Source: Paenibacillus gorillae (lineage in GTDB: Bacteria; Bacillota; Bacilli; Paenibacillales; Paenibacillaceae). From it: a stretch of 38,430 bases of DNA. Position numbers and translations under genes: made by a program. The notes below the pieces were generated by a model. That model was not told where the DNA came from. It was given only the letters and a program-made list of their open reading frames with translations, and searched no databases. The DNA lies in NCBI RefSeq assembly GCF_000513275.1, contig NZ_CBVJ010000126.1:1-38430 (forward strand), written 5' to 3'. Below are positions 22,963 through 31,011 of this stretch, piece by piece (position 1 is the first letter of the stretch; each line of letters starts with the position of its first letter).

Positions 22963-24213
22963 ATGAACGCTTTAAATTCAAAAAGAAGCACTCTGGCGCT
23001 GCTGGCTCTGGCAATCAGTGCCTTCGCAATCGGAACGACAGAGTTCATCAGCGTAGGCTTGCTGCCTCTGCTCTCAGATGACTTGCATATATCGATTCGA
23101 ACAGCAGGACTCACGGTTACGCTCTATGCGCTAGGCGTTACTGTGGGCGCGCCAATACTCACGTCGTTAACCTCGCGGGTGTCACGAAAAACGCTGCTGC
23201 TGGCTATCATGATTGTGTTCATTATCGGCAACGGGCTCGCCGCTTCCGCAAACGGGGTTGCGCTGCTGCTTACGGCACGCATCGTGTCCGCATTCGCCCA
23301 CGGCGTATTTATGTCGATCGGTTCAACGATTGCCGCCGATCTGGTGCCCGAGAATCGGCGGGCCAGCGCGATTGCCATTATGTTCTCCGGTCTGACAGTT
23401 GCGACCGTCACCGGCGTACCTCTCGGCACATGGCTGGGCCAACAGCTAGGCTGGCGGGTTGCTTTTGTGACGATTGCCATCATCGGGGTCATTGCCCTGA
23501 TCTCCAATGCGCTGCTCGTTCCTTCAACGCTTCGTGCAGGAGTCGTAACACCGGTTCGCGAACAGATAAAGGTGATTACAAACGGACGTCTGCTTCTGGC
23601 GTACGCAGTTACAGCACTCGGTTACGGAGGCACCTTCGTTGTCTTCACTTACCTGTCTCCGCTGCTGCATGACGTTAGCGGCTTCGGCGATAAAGCGATT
23701 GTCGTTATCCTGCTGGTCTATGGCATCGCCATAGCCATCGGCAATATCATCGGCGGAAAAGCAGCAAACCGCAAGCCGGTTAATGCGCTGTTCTATATGT
23801 TTGCTGCACAGGCCGTTGTGCTGCTGGTGCTTTATTTTACCGCGCCGTTCAAATGGGCTGGGCTCGTTACGATCCTGCTCATGGGCTTGCTTGCATTCAT
23901 GAACGTACCGGGACTGCAGGTGTATGTCGTGATGCTCGCCGAACGTTTCACCCCAAAAGCCGTTGACGTCGCATCTGCCTTCAACATTGCGGCCTTTAAT
24001 GCCGGTATTGCAATTGGGGCATACTTCGGTGGTATCATTACCGAGAAAGTCGGAATTATCCATACCACATGGGTGGGGGCGCTCATGGTAGCTGCCGCTG
24101 TACTCATGACGGGCTGGATGCGCAAGCTGGAATCGCAAGACCAAAACAATAAGAAGGAGGCTGTTTCTCATGACAACAGCACAAAACTTACAAGCCACAA
24201 CAACATTGCATAA
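22963..24213 (+). CDS. MFS efflux transporter, YtbD/AraJ-like
   Basis: This 416-residue inner-membrane protein has twelve predicted helices and belongs to the DHA1-type drug or metabolite exporters. The first helix carries FAIGTTEFISVGLLP, and motif-A/C-like texts are SRVSRKTLLL and GVPLGTWLGQQLGWR. It should exchange protons for an exported small molecule; the substrate is unknown. AGGAGG precedes ATG 22963. The final 44 bases overlap the aldo-keto reductase start, so both are made together. The cytoplasmic tail (about 390-416) is Asn/Lys/Ser-rich and lies within the overlap. Confidence 0.92.
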   Translation: MNALNSKRSTLALLALAISAFAIGTTEFISVGLLPLLSDDLHISIRTAGLTVTLYALGVTVGAPILTSLTSRVSRKTLLLAIMIVFIIGNGLAASANGVALLLTARIVSAFAHGVFMSIGSTIAADLVPENRRASAIAIMFSGLTVATVTGVPLGTWLGQQLGWRVAFVTIAIIGVIALISNALLVPSTLRAGVVTPVREQIKVITNGRLLLAYAVTALGYGGTFVVFTYLSPLLHDVSGFGDKAIVVILLVYGIAIAIGNIIGGKAANRKPVNALFYMFAAQAVVLLVLYFTAPFKWAGLVTILLMGLLAFMNVPGLQVYVVMLAERFTPKAVDVASAFNIAAFNAGIAIGAYFGGIITEKVGIIHTTWVGALMVAAAVLMTGWMRKLESQDQNNKKEAVSHDNSTKLTSHNNIA

Positions 24214-25018
24214 CGGAGTTAAAATGCCTTGGTTCGGACTTGGCGTATTTAAAGTGGAAGAAGGTTCATCGACTGTGGAATCCGTCAAATCGGCTATCCG
24301 CAACGGTTACCGCAGCATCGATACGGCAGCTATCTACCAGAATGAGACTGGCGTTGGACAAGGCATTAAAGAAGCTTTGGCGGAAAACGGCCTGTCCCGC
24401 GAAGAGCTGTTCGTGACTTCTAAAGTATGGAATGACGATCAAGGCTACGAAACAACCCTTGCTGCCTATGAGACAAGCCTGCAAAAACTGGGCCTTGAAT
24501 ATCTGGATCTCTATCTCGTTCACTGGCCAGGCAAAGACAAGTACAAAGAAACTTGGCGCGCTCTGGAAACCCTCTACAAAGAAGGCCGCGTTAAAGCGAT
24601 TGGCGTCAGCAACTTCCATGTTCATCATCTGGAAGAATTGCTCAAGGATGCTGAAATCAAACCGATGGTCAACCAAGTGGAGATTCACCCGAACCTGTCG
24701 CAGCAAGAATTGCGCGACTATTGCGCGGCCAACGGCATTCAGATTGAAGCTTGGTCACCGCTCATGCAAGGCAAATTGCTGGACAATCCCGTACTGACGG
24801 AAATCGGAGCGAAGCATGGCAAATCAGTCGCTCAAGTTATTTTGCGCTGGGACTTGCAGCACGGCATCGTAACAATTCCGAAATCGATTAAAGAAAACCG
24901 GATCGTTGAAAATGCAGACATCTTCAACTTCGAGCTGAGTGCTGAAGAAGTGGCTCGCATTGACGCGTTGAACGAGAACCGCCGCGTAGGTCCAGACCCT
25001 GATACTTTACTTTTCTAA
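24170..25018 (+). CDS. Aldo/keto reductase, YtbE-like
   Basis: This 282-residue NADPH-dependent TIM-barrel reductase has the catalytic tetrad Asp51, Tyr56 (DTAAIYQNE), Lys85 (TSKVW) and His118 (LVHWP), with the NADPH-binding IPKSIKENRI near 240. It should reduce aldehydes such as methylglyoxal or other carbonyls to alcohols. AAGGAGG lies inside the end of the pump gene, before ATG 24170. The combination with an HxlR regulator and an MFS pump fits a response to toxic carbonyls or quinones, which is inferred from related systems. Confidence 0.94.
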   Translation: MTTAQNLQATTTLHNGVKMPWFGLGVFKVEEGSSTVESVKSAIRNGYRSIDTAAIYQNETGVGQGIKEALAENGLSREELFVTSKVWNDDQGYETTLAAYETSLQKLGLEYLDLYLVHWPGKDKYKETWRALETLYKEGRVKAIGVSNFHVHHLEELLKDAEIKPMVNQVEIHPNLSQQELRDYCAANGIQIEAWSPLMQGKLLDNPVLTEIGAKHGKSVAQVILRWDLQHGIVTIPKSIKENRIVENADIFNFELSAEEVARIDALNENRRVGPDPDTLLF

Positions 25019-25065
25019 AAGATATATAGGTTGATTGATGCTCTTCCTCAACTAGAGCTGACACC

Positions 25066-25106
25066 AAAAAGAACCGCTTCTGTCCAGAACAGAGGCGGTT
25101 CTTTTT
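25066..25106. terminator. Bidirectional terminator
   Basis: The stem aaaaagaaccgc-ttctgt (25066-25083) / acagaggcggttcttttt (25089-25106) with a single mismatch carries A and T runs at its base. It serves the reductase gene and the convergent LysR gene. Confidence 0.85.
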
Positions 25107-25147
25107 CGCATATGGACTGAGCTCAAGAGACTTCATTAATGTCCTTG

Positions 25148-26038
25148 CTATGACTCGATGTTGAGATGCTCCTTCAAATAATGATAAACCTTCGCTGTCG
25201 AAGGCTTGGTTTGAAAATCAGCTGGCTTGGATAAAATGCCGACGACCATATCGACCAAATCTCCGCTGACAGCCCGCTGCACCGTATGCTTCGGCGGAGG
25301 ATTCAGCAGAATGCTTGGTACCAAAGCAATTCCCATTCCGCTGGCCACATAATGCGGCAATGCCGTCATACTGCCGATCTCCATCGTATGCAGGCCGAGT
25401 TGGGGCCCTATCTGCTGCAGGACGATTTCGAGCTTGCGGCGGTATGGGCAGACTGCCGATGTCAGCAGCAGTCTCGTTTCGTACAGATCAGCCGGATCTA
25501 CCGTTCCCTTGGCCGTCAAAGGGTGATTGTCAGGCAGCAGAACGACAAACGTTTCCCGGAACAGCGGTTCAAAATAACGCTCCGACATTTCATCGGGAGG
25601 GGAGCAAATGGCGAGATCAATCTCTCCTTTATAGAGCTGCTCGCTTAACATAGGGGTGTTCCCGAATACGAGCGAAATACCGATTCCCGGATTAGACATC
25701 ATGAAGGCTTGTAGAAGCTTCGGCAGCCTATAGCTTGCCGTGGGTTCGGTCACTCCTAAGCGAACATGCCCCGTCTCTCCCTCTTGCAGACCAGACATAT
25801 TTAGCTGAAGCTGCTCCATATTTTTTAGAATAGCTGCACTTTGCTCATAGAAAAGTCTGCCCGCCTCTGTCAGACGGAACTGTTTTCCCCGCTCCATCAA
25901 CTGAACGCCAAGATCGGCCTCCAGCTTTTGCATTTGTGTTGTAACCGTCGATTGGGCATAGTTCAGTTCCTCAGCTGCGCGAATGAAATTGCCGTGCTTC
26001 ACGATCGTTTGGAATGTTTTTAAATGCAGAAGCTCCAT
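25148..26038 (-). CDS. LysR-family transcriptional regulator
   Basis: This 296-residue regulator has an N-terminal winged helix (about 1-60, AAEELNYAQSTVTTQMQKLE) and an effector domain (about 85-290) with two Cys (ICSPP, AVCPYRR). It is divergent from an SDR oxidoreductase, its most likely target. ATG 26038 gives the standard LysR N-terminus (MELLHLKTF). A GTG lies just before it, and a longer frame would add nine residues without a clear ribosome site. Confidence 0.9.
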   Translation of the reverse strand: MELLHLKTFQTIVKHGNFIRAAEELNYAQSTVTTQMQKLEADLGVQLMERGKQFRLTEAGRLFYEQSAAILKNMEQLQLNMSGLQEGETGHVRLGVTEPTASYRLPKLLQAFMMSNPGIGISLVFGNTPMLSEQLYKGEIDLAICSPPDEMSERYFEPLFRETFVVLLPDNHPLTAKGTVDPADLYETRLLLTSAVCPYRRKLEIVLQQIGPQLGLHTMEIGSMTALPHYVASGMGIALVPSILLNPPPKHTVQRAVSGDLVDMVVGILSKPADFQTKPSTAKVYHYLKEHLNIES

Positions 26039-26071
26039 CACCGCGCCCCCGTCCTGTAGATTCAATAAGAA

Positions 26072-26095
26072 TGAACCTGATATTCGAATAGTTCA
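26072..26095. promoter_or_regulatory. Candidate LysR operator
   Basis: TATTCGAATA (26081-26090) is a perfect palindrome, overlapped by TGAAC-N14-GTTCA (26072-26095). It lies in the divergent gap between the LysR and SDR genes. Assignment rests on position and symmetry only. Confidence 0.45.
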
Positions 26096-26157
26096 ATTAT
26101 ACGGATAGCATTTACAGATATACAATGAGCTTATTAGAAGAAAGGGCGTGATGCGTG

Positions 26158-26898
26158 ATGGATTTGTACGGTAAAACAGCTATCGTAACCGGCGGAGGAA
26201 CAGGTATTGGAAGAGCCACTAGTCTGCTGCTGGCTAAGCGAGGCGCTGCTGTAGCCGTTAATTACTCCCGCTCGAAGGAAGAGGCTGAGGAAACGGTTCG
26301 GCTTATCGAGCAGGAGGGCGGCCGGGCTATTGCCGTCCAGACTAATGTAGCCCGGGAGAATGAAGTGAAGACGATGGTACAGCAGGTAGTTGCGGTGTTC
26401 GGATCGGTCGATCTGCTCGTCAACAACGCAAGCATCACGAGACATATTCCGATGAGCGATTTGGATACTGCCACAGATGAAGTATGGGACGAGCTATTCA
26501 GTGTCAATGTGAAAGGGATGTTTCATTGTGCCAAGGCCGTCTCCCCCTACATGAAAAAATCAGGACATGGTGCTATCGTCAATGTCGGCAGCATCGCGGG
26601 TCAGACCGGATTAGGCTCATCTCTTCCTTACGCTGTCTCCAAAGCGGCCGTTCACGGCTTAACCAAGTCGCTCGCCCGCGCGTTGTCTCCCACGATCCGC
26701 GTCAATTGCGTCGTTCCAGGCGCCGTAGCGACCAGATGGTGGTCCGGCAGAGAGGAACAAATGAAGCTTCTCGCGCCTCAGCTTCTGCTTCAGCGCATCT
26801 CCACACCAGAGGATATCGCTCAGCTCATCTGCGCAGCCTTGGGGCAGGAAGCAATGACGGGACAAATCATCACCGTCGATAGCGGTCAGACGCTGTAA
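26158..26898 (+). CDS. Short-chain dehydrogenase/reductase (classical SDR)
   Basis: This 246-residue Rossmann oxidoreductase has cofactor motif TGGGTGIG (11-18), NNAS (89-92), and the catalytic triad Ser145, Tyr158 and Lys162 (YAVSK), with NADP likely from the following Ser/Arg-rich loop (NYSRSK). The ending VDSGQTL is FabG-like. The substrate is unknown. ATG 26158 gives the usual N-terminus; a GTG one codon upstream is nearer the AAAGGG site. It is divergent from the LysR regulator. Confidence 0.92.
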   Translation: MDLYGKTAIVTGGGTGIGRATSLLLAKRGAAVAVNYSRSKEEAEETVRLIEQEGGRAIAVQTNVARENEVKTMVQQVVAVFGSVDLLVNNASITRHIPMSDLDTATDEVWDELFSVNVKGMFHCAKAVSPYMKKSGHGAIVNVGSIAGQTGLGSSLPYAVSKAAVHGLTKSLARALSPTIRVNCVVPGAVATRWWSGREEQMKLLAPQLLLQRISTPEDIAQLICAALGQEAMTGQIITVDSGQTL

Positions 26899-26957
26899 AC
26901 GCGGAAAAAGAGAAAAGGAGCTGCCGGTGAGGGCGCTCCTTTTCTCTTTTTCCGCGT
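26899..26957 (+). terminator. Long perfect hairpin terminator after the SDR gene
   Basis: A 23-bp perfect stem (26899-26921 / 26935-26957) with a 13-base loop contains a purine-rich left arm (gcggaaaaagagaaaagg) and T-rich right arm. It starts directly after the stop codon and is unusually long for a terminator. Confidence 0.75.
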
Positions 26958-27039
26958 GGTTGGATCCCGCGCATTTCAAAGCAAGGGAGGTCGCGAGTTA
27001 TTGTAACCAATGAAATGGTGCTCGGATGCTCAGCGCTGG

Positions 27040-27243
27040 AGGTCTAAGACCCTGATAGGGTCTTAGACCTCCATTTAGGCGGCTGCTCTCCCTCGTTAAG
27101 ACCCTTTCAGGGTCTTAAGCTGTCTGCGGTCACCGGTTTTTGAGCCCTTTCCTGTGCTTTCACGAGGGTTAAGGCCCTCCGAGGGTCTTATACCAACCCT
27201 CATGCGGCTATTTCCCGCCGTTAAGACCCTTTCAGGGTCTTAA
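27040..27243. repeat. Four related palindromes (REP-like cluster)
   Basis: The gene-free gap 26899-27348 holds four versions of TTAAGACCCT-N3-AGGGTCTTAA. Copy 1 (27040-27070) has a 14-bp perfect stem and reads aggtctaagaccct; copies 2 (27096-27118) and 4 (27221-27243) are identical 23-mers with 10-bp perfect stems; copy 3 (27169-27192) is degenerate. Centres are spaced about 52, 73 and 52 bases. No T tract follows any copy. Function unknown; multi-copy intergenic elements of this kind are mobile or structural in other bacteria. Confidence 0.85.
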
Positions 27244-27348
27244 GCGAGCTCCTGCCTCTGAATAGCACCCGCTCTGGTCATCGCTTGTTTACTCGCACCT
27301 TCAGACTTCACTGAGAACAAGGGCCAACCCCTACGCAGCACACTGTGA

Positions 27349-27654
27349 TTAAAGCTCGTTATAATCGATCTCTAAAAACTGCGTAACTTCCTTCTGCCAA
27401 CGGTTCGCAACGAAATCAACATGAAGCGGATGCACATTATAAGCCTCGTAATCAGCCTCGTTAGCAAAAACCATCGAAAAGCCAAAATCATATGTATTTT
27501 TCGGACTCACCTGACGAAGCACACGGAAATCCTTCACTGTCGGAATGGAGCTCAAAATCGCTTTGCCGTCTTCCAGAAAACGCTGCTCTTCCGCCGAGCC
27601 ATTCTCATACTTCAACGAAAAAATAACAGAGTGAATAATTGAATTTTGCGACAT
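27349..27654 (-). CDS. Dabb (stress-responsive alpha/beta barrel) protein
   Basis: This 101-residue dimeric ferredoxin-like barrel protein is of the Dabb family. Family features are IHSVIFSLK at the N-terminus, VLRQVSPKNTYDFGFSMVFANEADYEAYNVHPLH (read in parts) in the middle, and the strand end HVDFV. Members are linked to stress or to small-molecule enzymes; the function here is unknown. AAGGAG lies 8 bases before ATG 27654. It is a single gene. Confidence 0.9.
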   Translation of the reverse strand: MSQNSIIHSVIFSLKYENGSAEEQRFLEDGKAILSSIPTVKDFRVLRQVSPKNTYDFGFSMVFANEADYEAYNVHPLHVDFVANRWQKEVTQFLEIDYNEL

Positions 27655-27805
27655 GCTGCACGCTCCTTCGAGGTATGATCTATCGGTCTGTCACTCTTAG
27701 AATACCGCTTCCTCTTAGCAACTTCAATTAATAAAAAGCGACTTCCTAATATTACAAATTATAGTATAATTCAAGAACCATCCAATAGCAGGAGGTTCGA
27801 TTTAA

Positions 27806-28795
27806 ATGAAGGCTAACGAGATCGTAATCGGTATTGACGGCGGCGGCACCCGTACGCGGGCAATAGCCATTGATTCGGCAGGAAATGTGCTTTCCTATGT
27901 GGAAAAGGGCTCGGCTTCCCTATACAAGGATTTGCAAGCTAAGCAGCATGTTCATCAAGCTATTCAAGAAGTGATTACCGCAGCCGGTAAAACATTCTGC
28001 GACGTTAAAGGAATCGCTGCGGGCATCGCAGGCTATGACTGTCCAGAGGACTTGGAATGGGTCGAGCCACTGACGGCAATCGATGGCTTAGAGGCTCAAC
28101 GCTGGCATCTAAATGACGCAGCAATCGCTCACTACGGAGCGCTTGAGGCGAATCCCGGCATCGTCATTATTTCGGGAACCGGCTCCATTATTTTTGCTGT
28201 AACGGATGAAGGCCGGCAGCTCCGGAATTATGATTTCTATCACTATGCGGCCAGTGCGGCCAGATTCATTGCTTACGATACAACTTATGAAATCTTGGCA
28301 GGCAAGGCCGACGAGTCGGATGCTGCTCTTGTCCGATCGCTGCTGCAGCATTGGGAAGTCCATTCCCTTAAGCAGCTCCATGATCTCGGCACAGCCGGCT
28401 TCATTACGGACAAAAGAGAGCGGAACCGCAAATTCGGCGACTTTGCACCTCATGTGACGAATGCTGCAAGCCAAGGGAGCCGTACAGCCAGAAGAGTCTG
28501 CGATAAAGCCACCGAGCAAATTCAAGTGGGCGTCGAGATACTGGCCGCTGCCTTCGATAACGATCAAGTCGATGTCGCCTTTATCGGCAGCGTCATCAAC
28601 AGCGATTATATCCATCAAAAGCTGAGTGAACGCTTATCCACTGGCAGCCGCAACAAAAGCTATCACGTTGTAACACCCACATTTTCACCCGTAACAGGCG
28701 CTGCCTTATATGCACTTCAGCAGCTTGGCATCCCGTCTTCTCCCGCAATCGTTCACAACCTCCAACAGAGCATTCACGCCCGCTTCAAAGTCTAG
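27806..28795 (+). CDS. BadF/BadG/BcrA/BcrD-type ATPase (N-acetylglucosamine kinase-like)
   Basis: This 329-residue actin-fold phosphotransferase has the phosphate-1 motif DGGGTRT (11-17), a second phosphate loop IISGTGSII (about 123-131), and an adenosine motif region near FIGSVINS (about 257). The family includes N-acetylglucosamine kinases and other sugar kinases, so recycling of wall amino sugars is plausible. AGGAGG precedes ATG 27806. It is convergent with the MOSC gene with only 16 bases between them. Confidence 0.85.
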   Translation: MKANEIVIGIDGGGTRTRAIAIDSAGNVLSYVEKGSASLYKDLQAKQHVHQAIQEVITAAGKTFCDVKGIAAGIAGYDCPEDLEWVEPLTAIDGLEAQRWHLNDAAIAHYGALEANPGIVIISGTGSIIFAVTDEGRQLRNYDFYHYAASAARFIAYDTTYEILAGKADESDAALVRSLLQHWEVHSLKQLHDLGTAGFITDKRERNRKFGDFAPHVTNAASQGSRTARRVCDKATEQIQVGVEILAAAFDNDQVDVAFIGSVINSDYIHQKLSERLSTGSRNKSYHVVTPTFSPVTGAALYALQQLGIPSSPAIVHNLQQSIHARFKV

Positions 28796-28811
28796 AAGCC
28801 TACTGCCCAAA

Positions 28812-29540
28812 CTATTCCGCAGCCGACACTAAATAAACATCGTCACCAACTTGAATCCGACCGGCGTTCACTACTGAAGCATACACGCCAAAGCTCAGGC
28901 CCAGCTCCTCATTCACCTTTTTCAGCAAGGAGGCATCCCGCTCGAGTGAATCTGGATCAATCGTTATCATGGAGCACCGCTCACAATACTCCTCGGCTTG
29001 CAGCCCGGCCGTTCCTATCGTCAGCTTCTTGCCTATCCATTCTCCCTCAGGCAAGCCATGCTCATCTACAATAACGACCAGATTCGCCCGGAACCGGCGA
29101 TGATCCAGCTCCTTGCCCCACAGCGACTGCAGCTTGCGCAAAGACGCATCCGTAATGATCAGAACGCTCGCAGCATCGACGGACATGAGGTTTGGATTTT
29201 CAGGATTAGGCGCTTGATAGCCGCGCATTGCTATTTTACGCTTGGAAAAGGGTTGAAGCTCTTGAGCCAGCTCCTCATTCCAGCCCACACTTCGCCCGTC
29301 CGGGGCTGTAATCTGCAGCTCACCTTCCACGAACTTGCTTCTGTAGGCAAGCATAGCGGGAATATCTCTAGCTGTAATAAAGCTGTTCCAGCCCGTCTTC
29401 GCCTCATCGTAAAACGCGTATACCCGGTCACCTTCCAGTCCGTAGTTCTCCACCTGACAGCTCGCCAAACCCTCACCCGCAAATGACTTAATGGGATAAC
29501 GATTGATTTCTCCGATTACGCCGATCTTGTGCATCATCAC
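28812..29540 (-). CDS. MOSC-domain protein
   Basis: This 242-residue cytoplasmic protein has an MOSC_N-like beta domain (about 8-110, INRYPIKSFAGEGL) and a C-terminal MOSC domain (about 120-235) with a YCERCSM motif whose Cys is the likely sulfur or molybdenum-cofactor ligand. Related YiiM/YcbX proteins reduce N-hydroxylated bases or amidoximes with molybdenum cofactor; this role is inferred. AAGGAGG lies 11 bases before GTG 29540, which is followed by two ATG codons; any of the three could start the protein. Confidence 0.9.
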   Translation of the reverse strand: MMMHKIGVIGEINRYPIKSFAGEGLASCQVENYGLEGDRVYAFYDEAKTGWNSFITARDIPAMLAYRSKFVEGELQITAPDGRSVGWNEELAQELQPFSKRKIAMRGYQAPNPENPNLMSVDAASVLIITDASLRKLQSLWGKELDHRRFRANLVVIVDEHGLPEGEWIGKKLTIGTAGLQAEEYCERCSMITIDPDSLERDASLLKKVNEELGLSFGVYASVVNAGRIQVGDDVYLVSAAE

Positions 29541-29606
29541 TTGAACCCTCGCCTCCTTATCTCTTCTTTATTTCCTAATTAAGAGCATGTCCTGCCTCTG
29601 CCAAAC

Positions 29607-29966
29607 TCAGTCCTCCGCTTGTCGCTCGCGGTCTATAAAAGTCTGATGCTCCCGTCCCCAGCCGCACATGCTGTCCAGAACGGTTATCAGCGTCCGGCCA
29701 TGCTCGGAGATCCGATATTCGACCCGCAGCGGCAGCTCCTGAAAGTCTTCCCTAATTATCAAACGATCCTCTTCCAGCTCGCGGAGCTGCTTTGCCAGTG
29801 TCCCTTGGGAGACATCCGGAATAAGCCGCTTCAGCTCGCCAAACCGTTTAGTTCCGTCTATTAACAAAATGAACAAGACGAGCGGCTTCCATTTGCCGCC
29901 GATTTTCTGCAGCGTCGTTAATACGCCTTGCAGCCTTGGTTCATTCGAGTTTTTCAAAAACCCCAA
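29607..29966 (-). CDS. HxlR-family (DUF24) regulator
   Basis: This 119-residue winged-helix regulator has the family texts KIGGKWKPLVLFILL, RFGELKRLIPDVSQGTLAKQLRELEEDRL (read in parts) and VEYRISEHG. One Cys remains (SMCGWG). It uses a TTG start with GAGGTG 8 bases upstream; no in-frame ATG exists near. It is divergent from the SDR gene at 30144, which is its likely target. Confidence 0.9.
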   Translation of the reverse strand: MGFLKNSNEPRLQGVLTTLQKIGGKWKPLVLFILLIDGTKRFGELKRLIPDVSQGTLAKQLRELEEDRLIIREDFQELPLRVEYRISEHGRTLITVLDSMCGWGREHQTFIDRERQAED

Positions 29967-30072
29967 TTTCCAATCACCTCTACAACCAATATAACGGTTC
30001 TGCGGCTTCCCTGCACTCCGTTTCCCAGCAGCCAGCCCTCAGCTTTCCCTCCACTGCAGCTGTAGTACGAAT

Positions 30073-30086
30073 AAAGTAAGTACTGT
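30073..30086. promoter_or_regulatory. Candidate operator of the second HxlR regulator
   Basis: AAAGTAAGTACTGT matches the sequence at 22882-22895 except for one base. It lies 34 bases (start to start) upstream of AATAAT at 30107-30112, the same distance as between the first copy and CATAAT. Upstream, gtagtac (30062-30068) adds a partial inverted half. Confidence 0.55.
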
Positions 30087-30143
30087 GCAAGTCTCCTTTT
30101 ATCACTAATAATGAGTGAAACAAAAGGGAGAGGAGTTTTCATC

Positions 30144-30875
30144 ATGTCCAACTTTACACTGAATCACCAACGCATCGTCATCATCGGAGGAAGCTCCGGC
30201 ATCGGATTTGCAACAGCCCAGCAAGCAGTCGAACAAGGCGCATACGTCATTCTGGCAGGCCGGTCGCAGCAAAAACTTGAAAAAGCGCAGCAGCTGCTCG
30301 GAGGAGCCGATCATGCTGAAATCCATACTTTAAATAATCAAAACGAAGAGGAGCTGCAAGCCTTCTTCGCCAAAATCGGCCATTTCGATCACTTGTTCAC
30401 GCCAGGCGCCTCCTATGTACGGGGCTCCATCGCTTCTCCTGCGGAAGTGGCTCACAGCTGCTTTAACGCCAAATTCTGGCCGCAATACAACGCGGCTAAA
30501 TATGCAGCTCCTTTTCTAAGCAAAGATGGCTCCATCGTCCTCATGTCCGGCGCTTTCGGCCAGCGGCCGCTTGCAGACGGAGCCTCGTACGCCGCCTGCA
30601 ACGGCGCGATTGAAAGCCTCGGCAAAGCGCTTGCCGTCGAGCTGGCACCTGTTCGGGTGAACGTTATTTCTCCCGGCACGATTCATACGGCATTCAATTG
30701 GGAAGGAGCAGCCCAAGAGGTACGGGATGAATCGTATCGGCAATATGCCAAAATGAATCTCGTCGGCCGCGTCGGCGCTGCCGAAGAAGCGGCGCACACG
30801 ACGCTCTATTTGATGACCAACGGCTATACGACAGGCAGCACGCTCTTTCCTGATGGCGGCTATATTATGCGCTAA
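30144..30875 (+). CDS. SDR-fold oxidoreductase with YxxxN in place of YxxxK
   Basis: This 243-residue Rossmann protein has cofactor motif GGSSGIG (15-21), Ser135, Tyr149 and FPDGGYIMR at the end. The usual catalytic Lys of YxxxK is Asn153 (YAACN), and the NNAG motif reads FTPGAS. A group of SDR proteins shares this YAAxNGAxE form, so it may be a natural subfamily rather than an inactive copy. The reaction is unknown. ATG 30144 follows GAGGAG by 8 bases; the longer frame from 30111 has no such site. It is divergent from an HxlR regulator. Confidence 0.85.
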   Translation: MSNFTLNHQRIVIIGGSSGIGFATAQQAVEQGAYVILAGRSQQKLEKAQQLLGGADHAEIHTLNNQNEEELQAFFAKIGHFDHLFTPGASYVRGSIASPAEVAHSCFNAKFWPQYNAAKYAAPFLSKDGSIVLMSGAFGQRPLADGASYAACNGAIESLGKALAVELAPVRVNVISPGTIHTAFNWEGAAQEVRDESYRQYAKMNLVGRVGAAEEAAHTTLYLMTNGYTTGSTLFPDGGYIMR

Positions 30876-30919
30876 CCGCTGGCATGGAAGCCTCCGTTTG
30901 AATAGTCCATGGCAGGCAG

Positions 30920-30943
30920 CCGGAATGTCCATTCCGGTTTCTT
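30920..30943 (+). terminator. Weak terminator after the SDR gene
   Basis: The palindrome ccggaatg/cattccgg (30920-30927 / 30930-30937) is followed by tttctt. The stem is short and the T tract is broken. Confidence 0.45.
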
Positions 30944-31011
30944 AGACGGTATGATACGATTTCGCTGAGTTGGCGTCGTCATACGTCCAAGCAAACCATA
31001 GGAGGTTTCGC

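Noticed and set aside
23524..24303. 259-codon minus-strand frame opposite the MFS and aldo-keto reductase genes
   Set aside because: Antisense shadow of two genes with intact motifs; Cys/His-rich composition is typical of reversed coding sequence.
27040..27243. CRISPR array
   Set aside because: The repeated units are near-perfect palindromes with short unequal spacing, only two are identical, and no cas genes are near.
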